Shown here piece after piece: positions 24,827 to 32,767 of a DNA stretch of 64,000 nt; within the stretch, counting starts at the first letter, position 1; every line of letters begins with the position of its first letter. The translations under genes were made by a program, and so were the position numbers. Source of the DNA: Candidatus Eremiobacter antarcticus (GTDB taxonomy: Bacteria; Vulcanimicrobiota; Vulcanimicrobiia; Eremiobacterales; Eremiobacteraceae); assembly GCA_003244105.1 (NCBI GenBank), contig QHBK01000006.1, positions 275,702 to 339,701 of the forward strand. Direction: 5' to 3'. The notes below the pieces were generated by a model. It was not told the DNA's origin. It saw only the letters and a list, made by a program, of their open reading frames with translations, and searched no databases.

Positions 24827-26149
24827 TCAGCGCGAGCGCGCTGCGTACGCCTCATCCAATATCTCGACGACGTGCCGCACCCGCATGCGCGACCCGCGCT
24901 GCGCGAGGCCTGCCTGGAGTTGCATGGAGCAACCGGGATTCGCCGTGGCGACGACATCGGCGCTCGTCTCGAGCACGGCCTCAATCTTCTCGTCCAAAAT
25001 CGCTTGCGCAAGATGCGGATGGGTGAGGCTGTAGACGCCGGCAGCCCCGCAGCACTGGGAGGCGTTTCGCAACTCGATATAGCGCAAGCCCGGAATCGCT
25101 TGCAGCAGGGCCCGAGGCTGGTGTGAGATGCCCTGGCCGTGGACCAGGTGACAAGCATCCTGGTAGGTCACAGCGATCGGCAGCTTTGCAAAGCCGGACA
25201 CAAGCGATGTCTCGGCGAGAAATTCCGTGACGTCTTTCACGCGCGCAGCGAACGCCAGCGCGGGCTGCGCATATTCGGAATCGTCCTTGAGCAGTTCCCC
25301 GTATTCTTTCATGACGGCGCCGCATCCGGCGGAGTTCACGATGATGGCGTCCAGCGGCGCGCGCCCAAAGGCGTCGATGTTCGCGCGCGCCAGGTCTTTG
25401 GCGATGGCGCGCTCGCCCGCGTGCACGTTCAGCGCCCCGCAGCACCACTGGCCCGTGGGCACGCGCACGTCGCACCCGTTGCGAGCCAACACGCGCACGG
25501 TGGCCTCGTGCGTATGGCGGAAGAGCGAGTCCATGACGCACCCGAGCAGTAAGCCGACGACCGCGCGGCGGCGACCGATGGCAGGCGTGACCGGAGGCAT
25601 GGCCGATGCCGACGGTTCAACGTGCTTGTCTCGGCGCGGCAGCATATCGACGAGGCGGCGCAGTCTGTTTCCCCGCGGCAAAGTGTCGAATGCGGCGGCG
25701 AAACCCGGTACAGACGCGATCGCGCGCGAGGGCCACATGAGCGCCCGGAAAAGCCACCGCCGCGGCAGGACGAGCCGAAACGCGAGTTGGCGGAAGATCA
25801 TCCATCCTTTGGAATGCGGCGCGAGATCGCGATGCTGCTCCACTTGGAAGCGGCCATACTCCAGCAGGCGCCCGAAGGGGACACCCGCGGGGCATACCGT
25901 TTCACATGCCCGGCAGCCCAAACAGCGATACAGGTGATCGGCCAAGTGCTGATTGATCTCCGCCTCTCCCAACGCCACTTGCTTCATCAAGAAGATGCGC
26001 CCGCGCGGAGAATCCGGCTCGAACCCCAACAAGCGGTATGTTGGACACGCCTGCTCGCACAATCCGCAGCGAGTACAGAGATCGAGGTCTGCAAGCGCAG
26101 GCCTTTCCGGTCCCGAGTAGCCCGGAGACACGCCAGGCACGCGCTTCAA
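24827..26149 (-). CDS. glcF: Glycolate oxidase iron-sulfur subunit
   Basis: 440 residues. Two 4Fe-4S ferredoxin motifs near the N-terminus: DLCTRCGLCEQACPTYRLLG and YRCLGCRACETVCPAGVPFG, followed by two CCG domains (GQWCCGALNVHAG and NASQCCGAAGVYSL). This is the electron-transfer subunit of the glycolate/lactate-type dehydrogenase GlcDEF, oxidising glycolate to glyoxylate at the membrane. ATG at 26149 overlaps the glcE stop (26146) by 4 nt, giving a glcD-glcE-glcF operon. The MutY-like spacing of clusters is normal. Confidence 0.93.
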   Translation of the reverse strand: MKRVPGVSPGYSGPERPALADLDLCTRCGLCEQACPTYRLLGFEPDSPRGRIFLMKQVALGEAEINQHLADHLYRCLGCRACETVCPAGVPFGRLLEYGRFQVEQHRDLAPHSKGWMIFRQLAFRLVLPRRWLFRALMWPSRAIASVPGFAAAFDTLPRGNRLRRLVDMLPRRDKHVEPSASAMPPVTPAIGRRRAVVGLLLGCVMDSLFRHTHEATVRVLARNGCDVRVPTGQWCCGALNVHAGERAIAKDLARANIDAFGRAPLDAIIVNSAGCGAVMKEYGELLKDDSEYAQPALAFAARVKDVTEFLAETSLVSGFAKLPIAVTYQDACHLVHGQGISHQPRALLQAIPGLRYIELRNASQCCGAAGVYSLTHPHLAQAILDEKIEAVLETSADVVATANPGCSMQLQAGLAQRGSRMRVRHVVEILDEAYAARSR

Positions 26150-27501
26150 ATGCCTCCCAGAAAACGGCCTGGATCGAACGTACCGCTGGGATCGAATGCC
26201 GCCTTGAGCTTGCGCATAAGGGCGATGGGAGCGCGCAGCGGCAATGCGGGCAACAGGTGCTCCCCGATCTGCGGGGGAGCGAACAGAAACTCAACGCTCC
26301 AGCCGTGCGCCTCACAGGCGTTTGCGAACGCTCGCAGCCCGCTTGGGGCAGCGGTCGACACATGAGCGTCGGCACGCACGTGCACGAACGTGAGACCGAC
26401 TGCCGGATGCGCCGTGCACTCGGTGTCAGGGCCCAGCGAAAGCGCCCGCGCCATAACCGCGGCCACGTGCGAAGGCTGGCTTATGACCTTCATGCCGGCG
26501 ACCGTAGCGGGCGAATAGGCTGCGCCGCAGGCTAGCTCCGCGATATCGGCCCAGGCGTGCTGCACCTGAGCTTGCGCGACCATCTCTATGCGTACGCCGC
26601 TTGCGGCGGCGGCTGACGCGGCTTTGCATATACGGGTTATGCCATCGGCCTGACGCGCGATCGCTCCGCGCGTGCCGCCCAAGCGCAAGACGAGCATCCA
26701 CGCATGCCCGTCATGCAAGCCGCCGCCCAAGGAACGCACGCGATGAGCGGACCGAGCGTCGTGCAGAGTCGTCGCGGAAGGGAAGAGCGGCGAGCTGGCC
26801 ACGTCCAAAGCGGCCTGGCACGCGGGCTCGAGGCGCTCAAAGGTCGCGACCAGCCCGGCCTCCGCTTGAGGGAGCGGCGCGACCTTGAGGGTGACATCGG
26901 CGATCGCCCCGAGCGTGCCGCGCGCGCCCACGAACAGCTTAGGAATGTCGTAGCCAGCCACGCTTTTGACGACCCGCGCTCCGCTGAAGGCGGTCGAACC
27001 ATCGGAGAGGCTCACATGCATGCCGAGAACGTTGTCGCGCAAAGCCCCAAAGCGCTGGCGCAGCGCTCCATCCCTTCGTCCTGAGAGGATCCCGCCGATC
27101 GTTCCCTCGGCCGCATGGGAGGGATCGCACGGGAAGAACTGACCCTGCGCGCGCAGCGCGCTCTGCAAGTCTGAGAACTTGGTGCCGGCGCCGACGGTGA
27201 CGGTCAGATCCGCGGGCGCATACTCCACGATGCCGTCGCAGCGCGTCATGTCGAGCACCGCGTCGATCGAGACGGGGGGCGGCGGCCGCCACTGCGCCGT
27301 GCCGGCTCCCCGGATGATGACGGCGGCCCCTTCCTGTCTCAGAGCGCTCACGATCCTCGCAGCTTCGCGCGCGTTGTGCGGGGAGAAGACCAGCTTGGGC
27401 GTGCAGCCTCCCACCGAGTAGCGCGCGCACTCGTCGGGCCGGACCCGCGGCCGGCTGCCGGTATGCTTGCGCAGGTCTGCTGCGAAGGGCAGGTTCAGCA
27501 T
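26146..27501 (-). CDS. glcE: Glycolate oxidase FAD-binding subunit
   Basis: 451 residues from ATG at 27501. FAD-linked PCMH-type domain: LVFSPHNAREAARIVSALRQEGAAVIIRGAGTAQW, DLTVTVGAGTKFSDLQSAL, DPSHAAEGTIGGILSGRRDGALRQRFGALRDNVLGMHVSLSDGS, and GYDIPKLFVGARGTLGAIADVTLKV; the C-terminus has RKLKAAFDPSGTFDPGRF. GlcE is the smaller FAD-type partner of GlcD. The gene starts 2 nt after the glcD stop and overlaps glcF, so the operon is tightly coupled. The longer frame to 27756 only adds Arg-rich residues and overlaps glcD. Confidence 0.92.
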   Translation of the reverse strand: MLNLPFAADLRKHTGSRPRVRPDECARYSVGGCTPKLVFSPHNAREAARIVSALRQEGAAVIIRGAGTAQWRPPPPVSIDAVLDMTRCDGIVEYAPADLTVTVGAGTKFSDLQSALRAQGQFFPCDPSHAAEGTIGGILSGRRDGALRQRFGALRDNVLGMHVSLSDGSTAFSGARVVKSVAGYDIPKLFVGARGTLGAIADVTLKVAPLPQAEAGLVATFERLEPACQAALDVASSPLFPSATTLHDARSAHRVRSLGGGLHDGHAWMLVLRLGGTRGAIARQADGITRICKAASAAAASGVRIEMVAQAQVQHAWADIAELACGAAYSPATVAGMKVISQPSHVAAVMARALSLGPDTECTAHPAVGLTFVHVRADAHVSTAAPSGLRAFANACEAHGWSVEFLFAPPQIGEHLLPALPLRAPIALMRKLKAAFDPSGTFDPGRFLGGI

Positions 27502-27503
27502 CG

Positions 27504-28961
27504 TTAGAATGCGGGGCCGGCCGCAGGCGCGATGCCCTCCGGCAGATCGGCTCTTTGCAGCGTGCGCGCGCTCTCGCCGCAGCGCCTGGAAGTGGGGAAC
27601 ATCTTGGCCGGGTTGCAGAGGCCGCCCGGGTTGAAGACCGCTTTCAGCTTTGCCATCAGCGCGAGGTCGCTTGGCGCGTACTGGACGTTCATGCAATCGC
27701 GCTTCTCGATGCCGATGCCGTGCTCGCCCGAGATGCTGCCGCCGCGAGCGACGCAAGCGCGCAAGATGTCGGCGCCCGCGGCGATGGCCGCATCCACCTG
27801 CGCCGGCACTTTCTCGTCAAAGGCGATGAGCGGATGTATGTTGCCGTCCCCCGCGTGGAAGACGTTTGCGATAAGCAATCCGTAGCGGCGGCCGATCGCC
27901 TCGACTTCGGCGAGCACTTCGGGCAGTTTGGTGCGCGGTATGACGCCGTCTTGGACGTAGTAGCTCGGGCTGAAGCGGCCCATGGCGCCGAAAGCGCTCT
28001 TGCGACCCCTCCAGATGCGTTCGCGTTCCGCTTCATCCTTGGCCAAACGGACTTCGCGCGCGCCGTCGCGGCGGCAGACGTCGCCGATGGCGGCTGCGGT
28101 CTCCCCGACCGATTCCTGCAGCCCGTCGACGTCTGCTATGAGGATGGCGCCGGCGTCCGTCGGGAAGCCCGCATGCACGTACGCCTCTATGGCTTGGGTG
28201 GAAAGCCGGTCCATCATCTCGAGCGCGGCCGGGATGATCCCGGCCGCGATGATGTCGGACACCGCTTTGGATGCGTCGTCGACCGAATCGAACACGGCCA
28301 GAAGGGTGCGAGTCGTCTCAGGCTGAGGCGTCAGCTTGACGGCGATCTTGGTCGCGATGCCGAGCGTGCCTTCGGACCCGATGAAGACGCCCAGCAGATC
28401 GTATCCGGCCGTCTCATTCTCCCGGCCCCCCAGCCAGACGATCTCTCCCTGCGGCGTCACGATCTCGCAGCCGAGCACGTGGTTGGACGTGACGCCGTAG
28501 GCCAGGCAGTGCAGCCCGCCGGCGTTCTCGGCGACGTTGCCGCCGATCGTGCAAGCGCTTTGACTGGACGGGTCGGGCACGAAACGCAACCCCAGCGTCG
28601 CGACCGCCGCGCTGATGTGGGCGTTCACCACGCCCGGCTCGACGAGCGCCGTGCGGTTAGCGGCGTCGATATCGAGTATCCGCCGCATGCGGGCCGTCGA
28701 GATCAGGACGCCGCCGAACTCGGCGATGGCACCGCCCGACAGGCCCGTGCCTGCACCGCGTGCGACATAGGGGCAGCGCAATTCTTCACACGCTCGCACG
28801 ACTGCGGCGACTTGGGCCGCGTCCGCGGGAAAGACCACGGCCTCAGGAGCGGCTCGGTCGATCGAGCCGTCGTATGCGTAGTTGCGCAGATCGTCAGGCC
28901 GCGCGGTGACGTGCTCGTGACCAACGGCGGATCGCAGACGCTGAATCAGAGCTTCCTGCAT
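27504..28961 (-). CDS. glcD: Glycolate oxidase catalytic subunit (FAD)
   Basis: 485 residues from ATG at 28961 (MQEALIQRL). FAD domain: YVARGAGTGLSGGAIAEFGGVLIS, LVEPGVVNAHISAAVATLGLRFVPDPSSQSACTIGGNVAENAGGLHCLAYGVTSNHVLG, and GYDLLGVFIGSEGTLGIATKIAVKL. The C-terminal FAD-oxidase domain ends NVFHAGDGNIHPLIAFDEKV, SISGEHGIGIEKRDCM and LKAVFNPGGLCNPAKMFP. It oxidises 2-hydroxyacids, most likely glycolate since glcE and glcF follow. In-frame sequence upstream to 29051 is probably not translated. Confidence 0.94.
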   Translation of the reverse strand: MQEALIQRLRSAVGHEHVTARPDDLRNYAYDGSIDRAAPEAVVFPADAAQVAAVVRACEELRCPYVARGAGTGLSGGAIAEFGGVLISTARMRRILDIDAANRTALVEPGVVNAHISAAVATLGLRFVPDPSSQSACTIGGNVAENAGGLHCLAYGVTSNHVLGCEIVTPQGEIVWLGGRENETAGYDLLGVFIGSEGTLGIATKIAVKLTPQPETTRTLLAVFDSVDDASKAVSDIIAAGIIPAALEMMDRLSTQAIEAYVHAGFPTDAGAILIADVDGLQESVGETAAAIGDVCRRDGAREVRLAKDEAERERIWRGRKSAFGAMGRFSPSYYVQDGVIPRTKLPEVLAEVEAIGRRYGLLIANVFHAGDGNIHPLIAFDEKVPAQVDAAIAAGADILRACVARGGSISGEHGIGIEKRDCMNVQYAPSDLALMAKLKAVFNPGGLCNPAKMFPTSRRCGESARTLQRADLPEGIAPAAGPAF

Positions 28962-29023
28962 CAAGCCTGTGGCATTCGGGAGAGAATGTTCCCGGGCCCC
29001 CGGGCTCGAACGGACGGGCGCGT

Positions 29024-29347
29024 ATGCGGATCGAGCGGGTCGATTACTCACCGCGCAAAGAGGTCTATCACCCGGGTGAGGTGGTCAATGTCGCCATCCG
29101 CTTCGCCGAGCCGTTCGTGGGCCAGTGTGAGATCGGGTTCGTGCCGCAGGACCGCCCCGCCGGGGAAGACTTCCGCCGTTCGACGTGCGCTCGCAGCAGC
29201 GACAAGCTCTATGAAGGCCAATTGTACCTGCGAGATGGCCAAGTCGGACGGTGCGCGTTGCTGGTCCGGCTGGCGCCCGTCAAGGGCGCACCGCAAACGG
29301 TGCGGGCAGGCGAGCAGATCTTCGAAGTCCGCCCGTTGCGGCCCTAA
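29024..29347 (+). CDS. Small hypothetical protein upstream of the selenoprotein
   Basis: 107 residues from ATG at 29024 (MRIERVDYSPRKEVYHPGEVVNVAIRF). No family recognised; the beta-rich character (EVVNVAIRF, CEIGFVPQDR, LYEGQLYLRDGQVGRCALLVRLAP) suggests an immunoglobulin-like or other beta-sandwich fold. No signal peptide. It ends 19 nt before the peroxiredoxin start, so the two are probably co-transcribed. The glc operon diverges from the upstream side. Confidence 0.65.
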   Translation: MRIERVDYSPRKEVYHPGEVVNVAIRFAEPFVGQCEIGFVPQDRPAGEDFRRSTCARSSDKLYEGQLYLRDGQVGRCALLVRLAPVKGAPQTVRAGEQIFEVRPLRP

Positions 29348-29366
29348 AGCCGAAAAGAGGACAGAC

Positions 29367-29831
29367 ATGCCAGTGCGAGTTGGAGAACCGTTGCCCGATA
29401 TCAGAGGCGAGTCGCCGCAAGGACCCGTCAAGCTTGCCGATTTTCGCGGGCTGAAATCCATCGTCTTGTGGGCCTACTCCAAAGATGGCACATCCGGCTG
29501 AACCAATGAAGCGCGTGACTTCAGTCAGCGGTCCGCTGACTTTGAACGGCTCGATACCATCTTAGTCGGGGTTTCCCGAGACACCGTAGAGTCGCACCGA
29601 ACCTTCGCCGCCGATCACGCAATCACGGCGTACTTGCTGGCGGACCCAAGCGGGAGCATCTGCAGCGAGTTGGGAGTGCTTCCGGACCCCGCCGGCAATG
29701 CCAAGCGCACGACGTTCGTCATCGACAAGCAAGGCGTCGTCCGCCGGATTTTCGAGAACGTAAAGGTCCCGGGGCACGCCGACGAGGTGCTCGCCTTCGT
29801 GTGCGATATGGCCGCCATGAAATTGCCGTAG
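29367..29831 (+). CDS. Peroxiredoxin of BCP/PrxQ type with a predicted selenocysteine (TGA at codon 45)
   Basis: Thiol peroxidase reducing H2O2 and organic hydroperoxides. From ATG at 29367 (GAGGAC upstream) the frame reads to TAG at 29829-29831 with one internal TGA, 29499-29501. Residues around it: YSKDGT-SG-(TGA)-TNEARDF, where family members have the peroxidatic Cys in TPGCT. So position 45 is the catalytic residue; E. coli BCP, as I recall, uses Cys45, Cys50 and Cys99. Here position 50 is Arg and Cys99 is kept (SGSICSELG). 154 residues, close to the family's usual ~155. A SECIS-like hairpin follows 22 nt after the TGA. All residues after the TGA are family-like (LVGVSRDTVESHRTFAADH, KRTTFVIDKQGVVRRIF), so recoding to selenocysteine is favoured over a pseudogene. 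Confidence 0.85.
29499..29541 (+). promoter_or_regulatory. Selenocysteine codon with SECIS-like hairpin
   Basis: TGA at 29499-29501. A perfect 7-bp stem follows: AGTCAGC at 29523-29529 pairs with GCTGACT at 29535-29541, closing the five-base loop GGTCC (29530-29534). Twenty-eight bases separate the TGA from the loop, inside the range I recall for bacterial SECIS elements (about 16-37), and a loop starting GG followed by U resembles the E. coli fdhF element. The hairpin lies in the coding sequence, as bacterial SECIS elements do. Confidence 0.75.
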
Positions 29832-29952
29832 AGAAATCCTTTCTGTTGCAGGATACCGCTGGGCGCGCCGACAAACGGCGCGAAACTCGCAGCTCTACGT
29901 TTTTGGAATCACTAAAACGCGCCGCGGATGAGCGCAAAATTCGGAGGCTGAC

Positions 29953-30561
29953 ATGAGGCGCAAAACCACCAAGCGAACCGGTTCGAAGACATCGACCACG
30001 AAGAAGTCCGGTCGCAAATCGAGCAAGGCTTCCCGCTCGAAGTCAACCGGCAAGAAATCGTCAACGAAGAGAACAAGCAAGAGATCATCCAGCCAGGCAA
30101 CAGGCCGCAAGACATCATCATCGGGACGCAAAGCATCATCGTCACGCGGGTCGGCGCGGAGCAGCTCGCGGCGTAAAACCTCAAGCGGCAGTTCGCAATC
30201 CTCCGGCGGTACGCGTTCCGGTACGACGCAAGCGACCGGCGGAACGAAGAGTTCCACCGGCAAAGGCGGCCGCACCACTCGGACATCTGCACGATCGTCG
30301 GGCGCCAAGCGCAGCGGCCGCTCTTCGGGCAGCGCGACGAGCAACGGCTCAGCGTCACCGCGCGCTTCGCGCGGCGAGCGCGAGAGCAGAACTGAACGCT
30401 CGGGCAGCGAGCGCTATGGAAGCGAGCGCTCGGGAACGGAACGCGAACCCAGAGAAGGAGCGGTGAACGTCGACGATCTTGAAGACAGCGAGGAGCTCGA
30501 AGAGACGTACACTGAGGAAGAAGAAGACTACACGCCCGAGAACTCAGAAGAGGAATATTGA
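29953..30561 (+). CDS. Histone-tail-like Ser/Thr/Lys/Arg-rich protein with acidic C-terminus
   Basis: 202 residues of low complexity. Residues 1-~150 are almost only Ser, Thr, Gly, Lys and Arg (TTKRTGSKTSTTKKSGRKSS and similar repeats), strongly basic. Residues ~165-202 swing to acidic (DDLEDSEELEETYTEEEEDY). No globular domain. The layout resembles histone H1-like or nucleoid-associated tails, or an intrinsically disordered RNA/DNA-binding protein, with the acidic tail able to fold back on the basic part. Codons are varied for the repeated residues, which argues for a genuinely selected protein. It sits alone, 121 nt after the selenoprotein gene and 34 nt before the glycosyltransferase. Confidence 0.75.
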   Translation: MRRKTTKRTGSKTSTTKKSGRKSSKASRSKSTGKKSSTKRTSKRSSSQATGRKTSSSGRKASSSRGSARSSSRRKTSSGSSQSSGGTRSGTTQATGGTKSSTGKGGRTTRTSARSSGAKRSGRSSGSATSNGSASPRASRGERESRTERSGSERYGSERSGTEREPREGAVNVDDLEDSEELEETYTEEEEDYTPENSEEEY

Positions 30562-30595
30562 GGGCTGGTTGTGAGCCGCCGCTCGGCGGTTCGCG

Positions 30596-31798
30596 ATGAC
30601 GAGGCGAGGCGAGGCTTGGGGCCTCGCCTTCGCATTTATGGTCGAAGCCGGCTGTGCGGCCGTCTGGGCGTGGGCGGTGGCGACAGCCCTGCGCGACCGG
30701 CAGATCGCTCAAAGGCTCGCGCCCATTACGCCCGGCAGACGCTCGCAGCCTGAGAAGCAGCGGCTGCCGAGCGTTGCCGTGATCCTGCCGGCTCGCGACG
30801 AAGCGTCCAACATCGCCGGATGGATAAGCAGCGTGCGCCGGCTGAACTACCCCGATCTTCACATCGTGATCGCAGACGACGAATCGGAGGATGGCACGAG
30901 CGACGTCGCGCGCCGTCACATAGCCGGCGACTCGCGCTTCGCAGTGCTGCGTTGCCCGCCGAAGCCGCACGGCTGGATCGGCAAGTCATGGGCTGCGCAC
31001 AGGGGCGCGCAAGGCAGTGACGCCCAGTGGCTGCTCTTCAGCGACGCCGATATGCGTATGGCCCCCGATACCCTGACGGCAGCTGTTGAAGCGGCGTTGC
31101 GCCTCGACACGGCGGCTCTCTCGCTGACCACGACGTTAGAGTGCGGAAGCACTGCCGAAGCGATCGTCATGCCGGTCGTCGCCGCTCTGATATTCGCGGC
31201 GTATCCGATCTGCCTCATACAGGACGAGCGCTTCGCGACAGCGCTGATGTGGGGTGGGTTCATGCTCGTCAGGCGAGATGCGTACGACAAGATAGGCGGG
31301 CACCGCGCGATTCGCGCGGAGATCGCCGAGGATCGGGCGATGGCGGAGCGGCTGAAGGCATTCGGTTATCGCGTGCGCCTGCTGGACGGAAGCAGGCTCG
31401 TGCGAGTGCGCATGTATGCGGGCCTTGCATCCATGTGGGAAGGTTGGCGCAAGAACATCTTCGAGGGAGTTCGGCGCAGCCCACTGCTGGCGGCGCTCTT
31501 CGTTGCCGGGAATTGCGGGCTGTTGATCGCGCCGATGCCGCTGTTGGCAGCGCTTGGAATTGCGCGCCTGCGCCGAAGGCTGAGCAAGCTGGAGGGGCGG
31601 TTGTCGGTGCTGTGCTGGGTCGGTGCTTTAAGCGCCGTTTTGGTCCGTCTTTTGCGAGACGAGCTGATAGGCGCTGACGCGCGCTCCGTCCTGGCGACGC
31701 CCTTCGCCGGCGCGTTCACATGTGCCGTGATGTCCGCCGCGGCCTGGAGGTCTATGACCGGACGAGGGCAGATCTGGAAGGGAAGAACAATTCACTAG
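30596..31798 (+). CDS. Family 2 glycosyltransferase, membrane-anchored (HpnB/CrtQ-like)
   Basis: 400 residues. A membrane helix at ~9-30, then the GT-A domain: LPSVAVILPARDEASNIAGWISSV, IVIADDESEDGTSDVARR, KPHGWIGKSWAAHRGAQ, LLFSDADMRMAPDTLTAAVEAAL (the DxD-type motif), TALMWGGFMLVRRDAYDKIGGH and AEDRAMAERLKAFGYRV. Three further hydrophobic stretches close the C-terminus. The GW-x-GK-xWA segment is characteristic of hopanoid/carotenoid-associated glycosyltransferases, but no terpene gene is nearby. The C-terminus overlaps the convergent CPBP gene by 47 nt. Confidence 0.88.
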   Translation: MTRRGEAWGLAFAFMVEAGCAAVWAWAVATALRDRQIAQRLAPITPGRRSQPEKQRLPSVAVILPARDEASNIAGWISSVRRLNYPDLHIVIADDESEDGTSDVARRHIAGDSRFAVLRCPPKPHGWIGKSWAAHRGAQGSDAQWLLFSDADMRMAPDTLTAAVEAALRLDTAALSLTTTLECGSTAEAIVMPVVAALIFAAYPICLIQDERFATALMWGGFMLVRRDAYDKIGGHRAIRAEIAEDRAMAERLKAFGYRVRLLDGSRLVRVRMYAGLASMWEGWRKNIFEGVRRSPLLAALFVAGNCGLLIAPMPLLAALGIARLRRRLSKLEGRLSVLCWVGALSAVLVRLLRDELIGADARSVLATPFAGAFTCAVMSAAAWRSMTGRGQIWKGRTIH

Positions 31799-32729
31799 CT
31801 TTCGCGTAGGACTCGCGAGTATCGGCGGCGTCGGAGAAAATGCCGGCGCGGTAGAAAGCGGCCAACACGGCGAAGCCCAGCGTCAACGCGAGCATCGAAC
31901 TGACGCCCGACTCCGGTCCGAACGCGCCGCCCGTGAACCACTCCGGGCCTGAGATGCGCTGCGTGACTGCGCTCGGCACGGGCATGGCAAGCCCGCTCAA
32001 GGGAAATCCGAAGATGGGGCCTTCAAACGTATTCCAAGCCGCATGGCAGCCGAGCACCAACCACAACGATTTCGTCCAAAGCAGACTGAAAGCGGCCCAG
32101 AGGGAGAAAAGCACCAGGCCGCCGGCTGTGAGTGCGGCTTTTTCATGCGCGTGGGGATTGCTGAAGTGCAACACCGCGAACAGCGACGACGTGACGACGG
32201 CAGCCGGCGCGAACCCCCACTCTTCCCACAGATTTTGCAGCAGGTAACCGCGCAACGAGATCTCCTCGAAGAGCGCGGCCACCAGGAAAACCACGAGCGC
32301 TGCGCCCACGACCTCGACGTCGCGGCCGGGAGCTGCGTATGCTACCACCTGCGAATAGCCGAGCATCCGGTGCATCAGGTAGACCAAGATCTGCATGGCG
32401 GCGCCGAAGGCGACGCCGATGAGGAACAGTCTCGACCAAGGGCCGCGCGCGGGTAAGCCCAGCGACTCAAGCGACCGGCGGTCGAGCCAACGGCGCATCA
32501 CCAATGCCACCGTCAGCGCGGCGGCTGCCAACAAGAACTCGCCCAGCACCGCGCCTGCATATCCTGCCGGCAACGAGCGCCGCCCGCCTGCGATCGCGCC
32601 GCCCGACAGGAAATAAACCGAGGACAAAAACCCTGCGAAGGCCGCTACCGCGAGCGGATACAGAAGAGCCCGCAGAAGCGGCCGAAGACGATGGTCCTTG
32701 CAGAAAATGCGCTCGAGCAGCGACGGCAT
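31752..32729 (-). CDS. CPBP-family intramembrane metalloprotease
   Basis: 325 residues, about eight membrane helices. The Abi/CPBP signature is complete: VAALFEEISLRGYLLQNLWEEWG (paired Glu and Arg), SSLFAVLHFSNPHAHEK and VLGCHAAWNTFEGPIFGF. Related proteins cleave membrane-bound substrates such as prenylated CAAX peptides; bacterial substrates are mostly unknown. The N-terminus carries a short basic stretch before the first helix. Convergent overlap with the upstream glycosyltransferase; divergent from the Er-VIT gene, 38 nt apart. Confidence 0.88.
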   Translation of the reverse strand: MPSLLERIFCKDHRLRPLLRALLYPLAVAAFAGFLSSVYFLSGGAIAGGRRSLPAGYAGAVLGEFLLAAAALTVALVMRRWLDRRSLESLGLPARGPWSRLFLIGVAFGAAMQILVYLMHRMLGYSQVVAYAAPGRDVEVVGAALVVFLVAALFEEISLRGYLLQNLWEEWGFAPAAVVTSSLFAVLHFSNPHAHEKAALTAGGLVLFSLWAAFSLLWTKSLWLVLGCHAAWNTFEGPIFGFPLSGLAMPVPSAVTQRISGPEWFTGGAFGPESGVSSMLALTLGFAVLAAFYRAGIFSDAADTRESYAKASELFFPSRSALVRS

Positions 32730-32767
32730 TCGCCGGGGTTTAGGGTGCGGCCGCGGAACACCCTTGC

